From DZBG01 sp049241565 (lineage in GTDB: Bacteria; Bdellovibrionota; Bacteriovoracia; Bacteriovoracales; Bacteriovoracaceae): DNA of 64,000 bases. Shown here piece by piece: positions 42,957 to 51,766 of the stretch; within the stretch, counting starts at the first letter, position 1; every line of letters starts with the position of its first letter. Location: positions 1 to 64,000 of the forward strand of contig JBMLQL010000030.1 in assembly GCA_049241565.1 (NCBI GenBank), given 5' to 3'. Made by a program: the position numbers and the translations under genes. A model generated the notes under the pieces. That model saw nothing but the letters and a program-made list of their open reading frames with translations, had not been told where the DNA came from and did no database searches.

Positions 42957-43373
42957 ATGATTAAAATTGAGTGCCTACAAACTCCTGACATTAATGCTCT
43001 TGGTATCTATGAGTACGGCCAGAATATGATTTATCTTGGGAGAAAGGATACTGATTTCACTCCTCAAGATTTCTCCCTTCCAGAAAATGCCATGATGATT
43101 GAGGTCATTGAAGACCAATTTTATATTCATCCCCAAAAATCCCTCGAGTATTTCCTCATCAATAAAAAAAGATGTACCGGTGTCAAAAAAATCAAGCGTG
43201 GAGATGAAATCACCCTCGGGGAAACAATCATTAAATTGATTGATTTCAGATTTGATCAGTTTGAAACTAAAAAACAAATACTCGATTCAAAACTAAAAAC
43301 TATTATTGAAAATAATTCTTCAAAACTGGATGCCATCAGAAAGCTCACGGAAGTGATGAATCAAAAAACATGA
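42957..43373 (+). CDS. FHA-like domain protein
   Basis: 138 residues. NMIYLGRKDTDFTPQDFSL (about 21-39) and the later IKRGDEITLGETIIKLIDF (about 80-98) are arranged like the start and end of an FHA beta-sandwich (x-I-x-[IL]-G-R-x-x, later L-x-x-G-D-x-I-x-[IL]-G). The central Ser/His/Asn phosphothreonine-binding residues of classic FHA domains are not obvious, and the tail is a helix (LDSKLKTIIENNSSKL). Overlaps the next gene by four bases (ATGA). Confidence 0.55.
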   Translation: MIKIECLQTPDINALGIYEYGQNMIYLGRKDTDFTPQDFSLPENAMMIEVIEDQFYIHPQKSLEYFLINKKRCTGVKKIKRGDEITLGETIIKLIDFRFDQFETKKQILDSKLKTIIENNSSKLDAIRKLTEVMNQKT

Positions 43374-44251
43374 ATGCAAATTTTTTTAAAACCGAAGATA
43401 ACGAGCAGCTTTACTACGCCAAGAACTTTGATTCAGCTCCTGAGGACAAACCTGTTCTCCTTTTTAATTATGGTCTCGTTTGTAGCTCTCATCACTGGAG
43501 TTTTCAGGCCAATCACTTTCAGCAGAACTACCCTATTCTTATTCACGATTACCGTGGTCATTTTCAATCCACAGGTAAGGACGATATTACTAAAATTAAC
43601 TTCCCTCAACTGGCCAAAGATATCCATGATCTTTGTAACCTTCTTGGGATAAAAAAGGCAGTTCTCCTGGGCCATAGCATGGGTGTGAATATCTGCCTTC
43701 AACTGGCCAAAGACTATCCTGACCTTGTGCTTGGGCAAGTGCTTATTTCAGGAACAGTCATGCCTGTAACTGATGTCATGTTTGATACAAATCTTATGGA
43801 ATTCATTGCTCCATTTGGCGAACTGGCCTTAAAAAAATATCCTGGAGTGATTGAGAAAATTTGGAAATCCTCAGGACATAATCCTTTGGTTAAAAAGATG
43901 ATCCATCATCAAGGATTTAAGGTCGATAATGTCTCTAAAGAGTTTATTGAAATCTACCTTAACAAAGTAGGAGTCCTTGGCCCAGATATTTTCTTTCAGC
44001 TTTTTAATGAAATGACTAAGCAAAATATTTTAGGAGACCTAGGGAAAATGAATCATCCCTCACTCATCATGGGGGGGATGAAAGATAAGGTGATTCCAAA
44101 CCATCTTCAGCATCTACTGCATTCAATGATGCCACAAAGTGAGTCTTATTTTTATAAAGATGGATCTCATGTGCCGCAAGTTGATTACCCTGAACTCACC
44201 AATGAGAGAATTGATCTTTTTTTAAATCAGAGAATTAATCCACTACTTTAA
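43370..44251 (+). CDS. Alpha/beta hydrolase
   Basis: 293 residues. Oxyanion-hole stretch LLFNYGLVCSSHHW (about 28-41), nucleophile elbow VLLGHSMGVNICLQLA (Ser near 100), acid and base candidates in LIMGGMKDKVIPNH (about 238) and the terminal His in KDGSHVPQVDYPE (about 266). This is the full triad layout of the esterase/acyltransferase superfamily; substrate not identifiable. A G7 run occurs in the coding strand at about 44070-44076. Last gene of the greA-recG operon; it overlaps the end of the convergent RelA/SpoT-like gene by 17 bases. Confidence 0.9.
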   Translation: MNANFFKTEDNEQLYYAKNFDSAPEDKPVLLFNYGLVCSSHHWSFQANHFQQNYPILIHDYRGHFQSTGKDDITKINFPQLAKDIHDLCNLLGIKKAVLLGHSMGVNICLQLAKDYPDLVLGQVLISGTVMPVTDVMFDTNLMEFIAPFGELALKKYPGVIEKIWKSSGHNPLVKKMIHHQGFKVDNVSKEFIEIYLNKVGVLGPDIFFQLFNEMTKQNILGDLGKMNHPSLIMGGMKDKVIPNHLQHLLHSMMPQSESYFYKDGSHVPQVDYPELTNERIDLFLNQRINPLL

Positions 44252-45488
44252 GATCTTTAAGTTCAATAATGGGTTTAAAGATCCGTCTCATGGCGGACCT
44301 AAGTTGGGCCTTCTTATACTCTTGGTGAGAGGCCTCACCTTGGGTGTTTTTGAGAAAACTCTCATAATCAGTGATTTGAACTTCAAATGGATAGAAAAAA
44401 CGTACGTCACGTGCAATCGGAGAAGTATCAAGTGAAAGTAGCTTCTGCGCCAGAGGATGATCTTTCATTTGCAAGGCCATCTTTCTAGCTTCAGAAAATT
44501 CTCCCATAAATGGGTTTCTATATTTAATGAGTTGTCGGCCGGTGAAATGAAGAGCGTGGTATTCATTTGAGGAGTGCTTGTTATGCTCTCCACGCCCACT
44601 CCCGAAAGGACAATTTTCAATAAGCTGATTGAGATTCTGATAAAAATCTTCTTCTGATGATTGCTCTCTCATGGTTTTTTTCATGAGATCATACATGCCG
44701 GCCTTAAGCGCTTTCAAATCAACCAGTGTGTTTTGAGATCTGCTTGGCTTAATATTATTAATCATGATCACATAATTAGAGATAAGAAATTTCACCACAC
44801 GTAAAGCATCGAGTTTGTTATAAGTCACAAACCTCACACCAATTCTGTCAAAAAGCTCTTCGGCCACATTTTCTTGTTTGTGCAGAAGTTTGATAATAAT
44901 ACTATCGCGAGTTTTTTTGGCCTTCGTTTGAAAATCATAAAGAGGAATACTCGTTCCAGTCTCATTTTTCATAAAAAGACGGTTTTCTTCATCTCGATGA
45001 ACAAATTTATAAAAACGATCAAAAATCTGCTGTTGAACTGTAGAGAAGTAGCGGTAACGTAGATCTTTATCTGCATGCAAAATGGTATGCATCACCTTAA
45101 GAACGACTCCGGCCCACAGTTGATCTTCCTTGGAAATTTTATAAGAAACATTTCCAGTGGCCGCTAAAAAAACATCTGAAATACTAGTTATTGTGTAGAG
45201 ATAATGAGGAACTTTAATATCCAGCCCCTCAGGGTTCCCTTCAATTAAAAAATAGCGTTTGATAAACTGGAGGGCCTCTTGGAAAATTCCAAAAAGCTCA
45301 GCGTTCTCAATAGGATCTTCAATATTAAAACCATACCCACGAAGGAAATCTGTGACGTGCTCGCCATCATAAAGCTCGGTAAGATAGTTTTTGGCGTCTA
45401 AGGATGAGGTTCCACTAGAGACCACATCAAAACTTTCCCAATTGAATCTATAATCGTTTAGATATCCCGGACGATTCATGCTTCTCAC
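44235..45488 (-). CDS. RelA/SpoT-like nucleotidyltransferase-fold protein (tentative)
   Basis: 417 residues, cytoplasmic. The central part has elements in the order of the (p)ppGpp synthetase domain: KKTRDSIIIKLLHKQ (about 190-204; compare the 'K-x-x-x-S-I-x-x-K' motif), FDRIGVRFVTYNKLDALRV (compare 'D-x-x-G-x-R-[IV]-x-x-x-x-x-D'), NEYHALHFTGRQLI (compare 'G-Y-x-[AS]-[LI]-H') and PFEVQITDYESF (compare 'x-[VI]-E-[VI]-Q-[IL]-R'). The N-terminal 180 residues and the spacing are unlike RelA or SpoT and there is no HD hydrolase, TGS or ACT domain. Whether it makes an alarmone is unknown. It is divergent from pgpA. Confidence 0.55.
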   Translation of the reverse strand: MRSMNRPGYLNDYRFNWESFDVVSSGTSSLDAKNYLTELYDGEHVTDFLRGYGFNIEDPIENAELFGIFQEALQFIKRYFLIEGNPEGLDIKVPHYLYTITSISDVFLAATGNVSYKISKEDQLWAGVVLKVMHTILHADKDLRYRYFSTVQQQIFDRFYKFVHRDEENRLFMKNETGTSIPLYDFQTKAKKTRDSIIIKLLHKQENVAEELFDRIGVRFVTYNKLDALRVVKFLISNYVIMINNIKPSRSQNTLVDLKALKAGMYDLMKKTMREQSSEEDFYQNLNQLIENCPFGSGRGEHNKHSSNEYHALHFTGRQLIKYRNPFMGEFSEARKMALQMKDHPLAQKLLSLDTSPIARDVRFFYPFEVQITDYESFLKNTQGEASHQEYKKAQLRSAMRRIFKPIIELKDLKVVD

Positions 45489-45534
45489 TTTAAGTTTTTT
45501 TGTTAAGATCGATTTGCAAACTAGCGTAATTAAT

Positions 45535-46014
45535 ATGAAAGATCAAAACAAACTAGGGCCTGCGTGGCCTGCCACATTATTTCTCTCTTGGTTTGGTTGC
45601 GGAAAATCGCCAAAGGCCCCAGGGACTATAGGATCATTAGGAACTCTCCCTCTTATTTATCTACTGGGTTTCTATCAAGTAAATATAATTTATGTATGGG
45701 CATTAATAATTATCCTCTACATAGCCGCTGTTATTACTACTCAAAGCATCCAACAAAAGTTTCATCTTCATGATCCGCAGTGGATTGTGATTGATGAAGT
45801 GATTGGAATGCTGATTACTTGGAGTTTTGCTCCTAGTTTGCAGTGGAAACATCTCTTTGCTTGCTTCCTTCTTTTCCGTGTTTTTGACATTATCAAAGTC
45901 TGGCCGGCCTCCTATTTTGATCGGCTTCATCATGGTGTTGGAACCATCACTGATGATGTGGTCAGTGCCCTCTATGCGGGAATTTTGTACTGGTTGACGG
46001 TACATTTTCTCTAA
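45535..46014 (+). CDS. pgpA: Phosphatidylglycerophosphatase A
   Basis: 159 residues from the ATG at 45535; the frame extends 19 codons further upstream but overlaps the divergent gene. PgpA signatures: FGCGKSPKAPGTIGSLGTLP (about 22-41; G-x-x-P-x-A-P-G-T-x-G-[ST]) and IVIDEVIGMLI (about 85-95; D-E-x-x-G) plus LFRVFDIIKVWPASYFDRL (about 111-129). It dephosphorylates PGP to phosphatidylglycerol in the inner membrane, in line with several hydrophobic segments. Next to recA, a frequent neighbourhood. Confidence 0.92.
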   Translation: MKDQNKLGPAWPATLFLSWFGCGKSPKAPGTIGSLGTLPLIYLLGFYQVNIIYVWALIIILYIAAVITTQSIQQKFHLHDPQWIVIDEVIGMLITWSFAPSLQWKHLFACFLLFRVFDIIKVWPASYFDRLHHGVGTITDDVVSALYAGILYWLTVHFL

Positions 46015-46102
46015 CCCCTTGCGTTAAAAAGCTAAGTATTACATATTGTTAGACATCCGTAAATTTTCCGTAAAATTGCACTAATTGTGTTTGTCTAAAA
46101 CC

Positions 46103-46137
46103 AAGGTGTTTGTTAATTTGGAATAACAACACACCTT
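46103..46137 (+). promoter_or_regulatory. Hairpin in the recA leader
   Basis: AAGGTGTTTGTTA (46103-46115) can pair with TAACAACACACCTT (46124-46137), with one bulged base. It ends about 20 bases before the recA ribosome-binding site (GAGGAGA, about 46158-46164). No LexA box of E. coli type was found nearby. It may be an operator or an mRNA hairpin. Confidence 0.45.
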
Positions 46138-46170
46138 CAAAAACAATTTTTTGAACGAGGAGAAATTCAA

Positions 46171-47277
46171 ATGGCCTTTAACCAAACGACCCCAATTGAT
46201 AACGCTAACAAGAAGAAAGCTCTCGACCTTGCGCTTTCAACAATTGAAAAGCAATTCGGTAAAGGTGCTATCATGCGTCTTGGTACTGAACAGGCCCAAG
46301 AAAAAATCCCAGCGATTTCGACCGGTGCCTTAGGCCTTGATCTTGCTCTAGGGATTGGTGGTATTCCAGTTGGACGTATTATTGAAATCTACGGACCTGA
46401 ATCTTCAGGTAAAACAACTCTTACCCTTCACATCGCAGCTGAATGCCAAAAAGCTGGGGGGACAGTGGCCTTCGTTGATGCTGAACATGCTCTTGATACA
46501 AACTATGCTGCTAAACTTGGTGTAGACGTTCCAAATACGCTTATCTCTCAACCAGATTCTGGTGAGCAAGCTCTAGAAATCGCAGATATGCTTGTTCGTT
46601 CAGGTGCGGTTAATCTTCTTATTGTGGATTCAGTAGCTGCTCTTACACCGAAGGCAGAACTTGAAGGAGACATGGGAGATTCACACATGGGTCTTCAAGC
46701 CAGACTTATGTCTCAAGCTCTTCGTAAGCTCACTGGATCGATTTCTCGCTCCAACTGTACAGTTATCTTCATTAACCAACTTCGTATGAAAATTGGGGTG
46801 ATGTTCGGTAACCCAGAAACAACTACTGGTGGTAACGCTCTTAAATTCTACGCTTCAGTACGTATGGATATTCGTCGTATCGGTGCCATTAAAGATGGTG
46901 AAGAAGTTACTGGTAACCGTACGAAAGTAAAAATTGTCAAAAATAAAGTAGCTCCTCCTTTCAAAGAAGTTGAGTTTGATATTATGTACGGGCAAGGGAT
47001 CTCAAAAATGGGTGACCTTCTTGATACGGCTGCTGCTGAAGGAATCGTTGAGAAAGCTGGTGCTTGGTATTCATATAACAACGCTAAACTTGGTCAAGGC
47101 CGTGAGCAATCAAAAGATTTTCTTACTCAAAATCCTGAGATTGCCACAGAAATCCGTCAGAAAGTTTTCGTGAAACACGGAATTACAAAATCTGCTGAGA
47201 TGCCTGTTGTCGATATGAGCACAGGAGAGATCAAAGAAGAGAAAACAACTTCTAAAAAAGATAAAAAAGTTCAGTAA
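46171..47277 (+). CDS. recA: Recombinase RecA
   Basis: 368 residues. Walker A EIYGPESSGKTTLTL (about 67-81), Walker B NLLIVDSVAALTP (about 148-160), the L1 loop MGDSHMGLQARLMSQALRKL, L2 FGNPETTTGGNALKFYASVR, and the MAW-type YGQGISKMG block. Standard strand-exchange and SOS co-protease. The C-terminal tail is Lys/Thr/Glu-rich and short. It is followed by a terminator and then recX. Confidence 0.99.
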   Translation: MAFNQTTPIDNANKKKALDLALSTIEKQFGKGAIMRLGTEQAQEKIPAISTGALGLDLALGIGGIPVGRIIEIYGPESSGKTTLTLHIAAECQKAGGTVAFVDAEHALDTNYAAKLGVDVPNTLISQPDSGEQALEIADMLVRSGAVNLLIVDSVAALTPKAELEGDMGDSHMGLQARLMSQALRKLTGSISRSNCTVIFINQLRMKIGVMFGNPETTTGGNALKFYASVRMDIRRIGAIKDGEEVTGNRTKVKIVKNKVAPPFKEVEFDIMYGQGISKMGDLLDTAAAEGIVEKAGAWYSYNNAKLGQGREQSKDFLTQNPEIATEIRQKVFVKHGITKSAEMPVVDMSTGEIKEEKTTSKKDKKVQ

Positions 47278-47282
47278 TATCT

Positions 47283-47307
47283 AAGGGCCCTTTCGAGGGC
47301 CCTTTTT
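47283..47307 (+). terminator. Terminator of recA
   Basis: AAGGGCCC (47283-47290) / GGGCCCTT (47297-47304) with loop TTTCGA, then T run to 47307. It lies just before recX (47320), so recX is expressed by read-through or from its own promoter. Confidence 0.9.
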
Positions 47308-47319
47308 ATTTGAAGACTT

Positions 47320-47862
47320 ATGAACGAAAAATTAGAAGATCTTAAAAAGAAAGTATCAGAGGTAAAGACAGCGCCCTCTCGTGAGAGTGAAGACGGAGAT
47401 GCTCGTCGCATTTTCAATTATTGTATTCATCTCTTGGCCCGTCAGGATTATTCTGAATACAAGCTTCGTCAAAAACTTCGCTCCAAGCCTCAAAATCTCC
47501 CTCATATGATTGATGAAGTTTTAGTAAAACTCATCGGCCGAGGTCTGCTTCGTGAAGATAAATATCGTCGGCTTTTTATTCGAAAATGGATGATGAAAGG
47601 TGAATCTGAAGACAAAATCAGAAGACGTGGAGAAATGGAAAAACTAAGTTTTGAAGAAGGCGAATTTGAATCCGTCGCTGAAGAGCTCGGATTTACCGAT
47701 GATGATAGTTTAGAAAAACTTGTCCAAAAAAAGCTTCGCTCAAAAGAAATCCCTACTGATGCTGAGGCCAAGTACAAACTACGAGACAAAGTTCTGCGCT
47801 TTTTAATTTCCAAAGGCCATGACTACAGTGAGGCCAAAAAAGCCCTTAGTCAGTATTTCTAG
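47320..47862 (+). CDS. recX: Regulatory protein RecX
   Basis: 180 residues. Three-helix repeats of the RecX type: RIFNYCIHLLARQDYSEYKL (about 24-43), the LRSKPQ..IDEVLVKLIGRGLLREDKYRRLFI stretch, and the third repeat KYKLRDKVLRFLISKGHDYSEAKKAL at the C-terminus. RecX binds RecA filaments and limits their activity. Position right after recA agrees. The 12-base gap after the recA T run indicates partial uncoupling. Confidence 0.92.
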   Translation: MNEKLEDLKKKVSEVKTAPSRESEDGDARRIFNYCIHLLARQDYSEYKLRQKLRSKPQNLPHMIDEVLVKLIGRGLLREDKYRRLFIRKWMMKGESEDKIRRRGEMEKLSFEEGEFESVAEELGFTDDDSLEKLVQKKLRSKEIPTDAEAKYKLRDKVLRFLISKGHDYSEAKKALSQYF

Positions 47863-47969
47863 TCCGATTGCCAAAAAATCTTGCCCTAGTTTCATCAATT
47901 TATCTTAATTATTCCAATGACTTAAACAAAACAATTAAAAGAATCGACGACTTGTAATAAAATTTTTTC

Positions 47970-48602
47970 ATGATTATGAGAGAAGCTAAATCCACTGGAG
48001 AAATCCGCTCTTTACTCCTTATGGCCCTAACAGAGGAGCTTATCTTTACAAGTTGGCAAAGAAACGGTGAAGGAAGTCTTAATTTTAAAGCGAAGGCCCA
48101 ACTAGAGGAGATCACGGCCCAGGGGCTGCTTACTTTTAATCTAAGCGAGGTCAGTGGTGATCTTAAGGCAGAAGAAATTTTTTTTGCTCTGGAAGACACA
48201 TCTATTCTCTTCAAGTCATCAAAGCTTAAACTGCAGGATAATAAAATAATGGTCTCTCTTCCCTCTGAGGCAAAGTATAAAGAACGCAGACGTCACGAGA
48301 GGATTAGATTCAAAATACATGAAAGAAAAGATGTCGAGATTCTTTTTTCAACTAAAATTCAGAACGATGAGGAAAAGTATAAAGTAAACTCTCAGCTCAT
48401 TGATATTTCTGAATCTGGAGCTTGCTTTCTTATTTCTAAAGATACTCTTCAAAAAATAAATATCGATCTTATTTTCGATATTAGATCACTCACTAATTTA
48501 AAGATTGGTGGAGAAAGAGCAAAAGTAATGAATGCTCGACGCTATAAAGGCCCCACACTCTCCCAAGGTGAATTTTATGCCCTGGGAGTGATGTTTGTTT
48601 AA
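47970..48602 (+). CDS. PilZ-domain protein
   Basis: 210 residues. The C-terminal half is a PilZ domain, with the c-di-GMP-binding RxxxR motif in RRRHERIRFK (about 109-118) and the second motif LIDISESGACFLI (about 147-159; [DN]-x-S-x-x-G). The N-terminal 100 residues form a strand-rich YcgR-like companion domain. In flagellated or piliated bacteria such proteins couple c-di-GMP to motility or pili, which fits a window with both systems; the target is unknown. Monocistronic. Confidence 0.88.
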   Translation: MIMREAKSTGEIRSLLLMALTEELIFTSWQRNGEGSLNFKAKAQLEEITAQGLLTFNLSEVSGDLKAEEIFFALEDTSILFKSSKLKLQDNKIMVSLPSEAKYKERRRHERIRFKIHERKDVEILFSTKIQNDEEKYKVNSQLIDISESGACFLISKDTLQKINIDLIFDIRSLTNLKIGGERAKVMNARRYKGPTLSQGEFYALGVMFV

Positions 48603-48605
48603 ACT

Positions 48606-49199
48606 TTAGAAACAATGAGCGGGATCTTTTTTATAGTATTTATAATTGGCCAGGCATGGATCATAATTAGTTTTCGCCCACTCCACACCCTTCCAAATTT
48701 TTTTAATGAAATATCTTTTGGCCGGCTTAAAGAGTGAAATATGATGATATTTTAACGTCATCATTTTCATCGATTGCTTCTTTGATTTCCCCATATACTC
48801 CATCTGGTAAATAGCACTGGCCTCACCAGTTCTGTCAGCTCCGGCCTTACAATGAAGGAGAATAGGTCTCTCTGCTGTCTCAAGAGTATCTAAAAGTTTT
48901 ATAAGATGTGCTTTATGAGGAATATACTTCGCCGACATATGGATATTAACCAGATCAATATTATTTTCTTGGCTTAATCTCTCTTCGACTTTGTACCAAT
49001 CAGAACCTTTGAATTCACCACGAAGATTAATGATCGTCTTAATTTTATATTTGCTAATAACTTCTTTGAGCTCTTTTTCGTTTAATTGTCCGGCCCGATA
49101 GAATTTATCTTTATCTATTTCATGGAAATTGGCCTTAAAGCGAAAAGACATACATAAAAGTAAGCACGTGAGTAGAAACAGAAGTTTCATGAAAACCAT
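48606..49199 (-). CDS. Dual-specificity/tyrosine phosphatase-like protein
   Basis: 197 residues with an N-terminal hydrophobic segment (about 4-19, signal peptide or anchor). The CX5R phosphate-binding loop is in ILLHCKAGADRTGEAS (about 113-128; Cys and Arg present), and the N-terminal KFYRAGQLNEKEL..IKTIINLRGE fits the 'protein-tyrosine phosphatase-like, DUF442/DSP' group. A general acid Asp is not assigned. Probably periplasmic, so the substrate might be phosphorylated lipids or sugars. Tail-to-tail with the PilZ gene. Confidence 0.85.
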   Translation of the reverse strand: MVFMKLLFLLTCLLLCMSFRFKANFHEIDKDKFYRAGQLNEKELKEVISKYKIKTIINLRGEFKGSDWYKVEERLSQENNIDLVNIHMSAKYIPHKAHLIKLLDTLETAERPILLHCKAGADRTGEASAIYQMEYMGKSKKQSMKMMTLKYHHISLFKPAKRYFIKKIWKGVEWAKTNYDPCLANYKYYKKDPAHCF

Positions 49200-49331
49200 C
49201 CTTGGTATAATTCATGATAATTCTGACCTACAAAGGAAGCATTTTAAATATGTATCGTGTTAAGACAATGTTAAGTCTTACAATGCACTACTTAGAGATT
49301 CCGCAATACCCGACAACTTCTCTTTCAAAAA

Positions 49332-50372
49332 TCAGTTAAGTAATTTTTGTAAATATTTCAGGGCCGAACGCTTGTAACTAAGTACTGGCGTGTGTATTGC
49401 TGAATCTAGTTCAGAGAAAACAGCACCATACTTAACACGTGCATATTCACTATTAATCATATAAGCATAAACCTGTTCAAAAACAATATTTAGGATCTGT
49501 TCTTCGATTTCATTGTTTTCAGCAAATACTGTAAACTGTGAAGCTGAATTTAGATAACTCAAAGCATATCTTGAATGATCACCTAGCTTCGTAGTGCTAA
49601 TCGAATTTTTTGCCTTTATTAGAGAGTTCACATAACGTATATCATTTGCAATTTGCTTCAAAGCAATACGCAAAAAATGAACTTGTCTTTTTTCAGATTT
49701 AAAAAACTCAACGACTCTTTTTGTACCAACAACAGATGGTGCAATAAAATAATAATGTTTTGGAGAAATAAGAGATTCTATCTGTGACAAAGATTTTAGA
49801 TAAATAACTTTCTCTTGAGAATATGTCTTAGCTAAAACACCTTGCTTCAAAGCTGACTCAATAAAAGCAGCACTTTCAGAACACCAACGGATATAAGCTT
49901 CAGAATCAAATGAACTAAGATCAAATCTACTTAAAACTTTTGAACTATAGATATAATTATCATCATTAACACCAGCAGCTCGCAACATCTCGTGTAAAAC
50001 AAGTTTTTCAACTAAATCCGCTTTACTAAAAATGCCATACCATCCGGTTCCTAAGTTTTGGTTTCCTTCATAAAGAAGAATTTTGCCTTGTGACCCTATA
50101 GCATCAACTTTACTTCCTCCATTGTCGAATAGTGGATTAGAGGATAATTTAATAACTCTTATGTCTAACGTATTTCTCAACGCATCGACATCAGTTACGG
50201 GTTCAATTTCTCTCAATCCTTCTTTGTAGTTTTTTAGAATAAAATTCCCCACTTCTATAAACTTCATTCGAATATAGTCACCACCATTTCCACCTCCGCC
50301 GCTATGAAAGCTTACTTGAGCAAATATATTAAATGAGAAAAGAGCAATAAACATCGTTACCATTAATTTCAT
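49332..50372 (-). CDS. Secreted protein of the TIGR02147 operon, unknown function
   Basis: 346 residues with a signal peptide (about 1-18, ends FNIFA). The start of the mature protein is SGGGGNGGDYIRMKFIEVG, a Gly/Asn-rich motif followed by a helix; then LVEKLVLHEMLRAAGVNDDNYIYSS (about 124-148), a His-Glu helix resembling but not matching the HExxH zinc motif (the second His is Arg). Lipid or peptide substrates cannot be deduced. It starts two bases after the HTH gene, so the two are tightly coupled. Confidence 0.7.
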   Translation of the reverse strand: MKLMVTMFIALFSFNIFAQVSFHSGGGGNGGDYIRMKFIEVGNFILKNYKEGLREIEPVTDVDALRNTLDIRVIKLSSNPLFDNGGSKVDAIGSQGKILLYEGNQNLGTGWYGIFSKADLVEKLVLHEMLRAAGVNDDNYIYSSKVLSRFDLSSFDSEAYIRWCSESAAFIESALKQGVLAKTYSQEKVIYLKSLSQIESLISPKHYYFIAPSVVGTKRVVEFFKSEKRQVHFLRIALKQIANDIRYVNSLIKAKNSISTTKLGDHSRYALSYLNSASQFTVFAENNEIEEQILNIVFEQVYAYMINSEYARVKYGAVFSELDSAIHTPVLSYKRSALKYLQKLLN

Positions 50373-50374
50373 TA

Positions 50375-51196
50375 TTATTTCTCCGCAATTCTAAAAAACT
50401 GCAAATTTAGTTGATATGTTGAATCACCTGAGCCTTTAGGCTCTTCATATTTGGCAATCATTTGCATCATAAACTCACGCATTTCTTCTTTGATTTGCGG
50501 TAATCGATCTTTAGATATATTAAAAGAGGTACCATTATACTCTCTTTCTAATACATCTTGATTTTCAATTGCACTATGGGCCTGAGACAGAATTTTTTGA
50601 TGATACTTTACCAAGGCCATATTTTTTTTATCTTGGAGTGAAAATAGATGCTTTTGTGTTTTGTTAAGTATTCCATTTTCATCTTCTACTAAGTATCCAT
50701 TCAAAACAAGAAGTCCGATGGCCGCTTTAACTTCGAAGCTAGAATAATTCACCAATAGCTTTTTTCGAATTAGCATATGGTCATTGGGTAGTCTTCCCAT
50801 TTCAGCCATTTCCATAATATAAAAATGGAGTGGTTCTTTTTGAATATCAAAACTATCCACAATTTCCATATGCGGAAGATTCTTAGGCTTGAGCTCTTTA
50901 AGTGTTTCAAGATAAAAATCCGCCTCTGCTATCGTTTTAGCTCTTGAAAACTTCACCAACAAATCAAAATATAATTTTTCTCTTTCTGTCAGCTGCAAGT
51001 AGTCAGCAATTTTATGAATATAACTTTGACCAATTTTCCTCTTCCCCTGAAGCATCTGATGAAGAGGACCATGTGCTTTAAGATCAAGAAAACTTGCAAG
51101 AGAGCGGACAGAAAGTTCCGGTCTCTTGAGCTTTAGATATTCCCATTTTTCTTTGAAGAAAAGATTGGGATCGTTATATTCATAGACAGATTTCAT
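50375..51196 (-). CDS. TIGR02147-family HTH regulator
   Basis: 273 residues. The N-terminal helix-turn-helix is of the type SVRSLASFLDLKAHGPLHQML (about 29-49), followed by KIADYLQLTEREKLYFDLLV and a long helical C-terminal domain (DUF4423-like): RLPNDHMLIRKKLLVNYSSFEVKAAIGLLVLNGYLVED (about 135-172). Proteins of this kind are common in Bdellovibrionota and Fibrobacteres, next to genes for secreted proteins. Here it is flanked in the same operon by three secreted proteins, so local regulation is likely. Function of the family is experimentally unknown to me. Confidence 0.85.
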   Translation of the reverse strand: MKSVYEYNDPNLFFKEKWEYLKLKRPELSVRSLASFLDLKAHGPLHQMLQGKRKIGQSYIHKIADYLQLTEREKLYFDLLVKFSRAKTIAEADFYLETLKELKPKNLPHMEIVDSFDIQKEPLHFYIMEMAEMGRLPNDHMLIRKKLLVNYSSFEVKAAIGLLVLNGYLVEDENGILNKTQKHLFSLQDKKNMALVKYHQKILSQAHSAIENQDVLEREYNGTSFNISKDRLPQIKEEMREFMMQMIAKYEEPKGSGDSTYQLNLQFFRIAEK

Positions 51197-51208
51197 AGTA
51201 TTTTTTGA

Positions 51209-51745
51209 TTAAAATTTAATGATAGGACACTTTTTAATCTTGCCTCGTCTATTGAAGCATTTAGGTGTCACAACGGTAAACTTGACAGCTCCCGTTTTCA
51301 CCAAATTGCAATTTCGAGCAGTTGATCCAGCAACCCCTTGAGTTACCGTTAAATCTGAAAATAAGTTTAAACTTACACTTTTTTGAAATAAAACAAGCTC
51401 GCCAATACTTTTATCAAAGTCTTTCTTATCAGCACGATATAAGTCATAAGCCCCAAATCCATTATCAACACCAATTAAATGAATCGAAAATGGTACTGTT
51501 TTTCTATAGTGACCATGGCCATAATTATATTGTTCAGTTGAGTCTCCAAAAATACCAACTCGTATTTTTCCTTCACCAAAGTTCGAGACCTCAATACGTG
51601 ATGAACTTTCTGCCGCAAAGTCCACATAACTATCAGGGCACAGTATTCTCATTTTCCCATCTGCACTAACCCCTTCCGGCAATGTTATCCCTTGTCCCCA
51701 AGCCTGAGAAATCAACAAAAAGCTCATCATAATTAAAGTTTTCAT
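51209..51745 (-). CDS. Secreted protein, unknown function
   Basis: 178 residues with a signal peptide (about 1-17, ends SQAWG). The mature chain is beta-rich (for example MRILCPDSYVDFAAESSSRIEV), with four or five Cys (ILCPDS, ARNCNL, PKCFNRR, KKCPII). A HGHYRK stretch near residue 78 has no known motif. It starts 21 bases after the previous gene and ends 12 bases before the HTH gene. Confidence 0.7.
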   Translation of the reverse strand: MKTLIMMSFLLISQAWGQGITLPEGVSADGKMRILCPDSYVDFAAESSSRIEVSNFGEGKIRVGIFGDSTEQYNYGHGHYRKTVPFSIHLIGVDNGFGAYDLYRADKKDFDKSIGELVLFQKSVSLNLFSDLTVTQGVAGSTARNCNLVKTGAVKFTVVTPKCFNRRGKIKKCPIIKF

Positions 51746-51766
51746 TTTTATATCTCCTAAAAAAAA

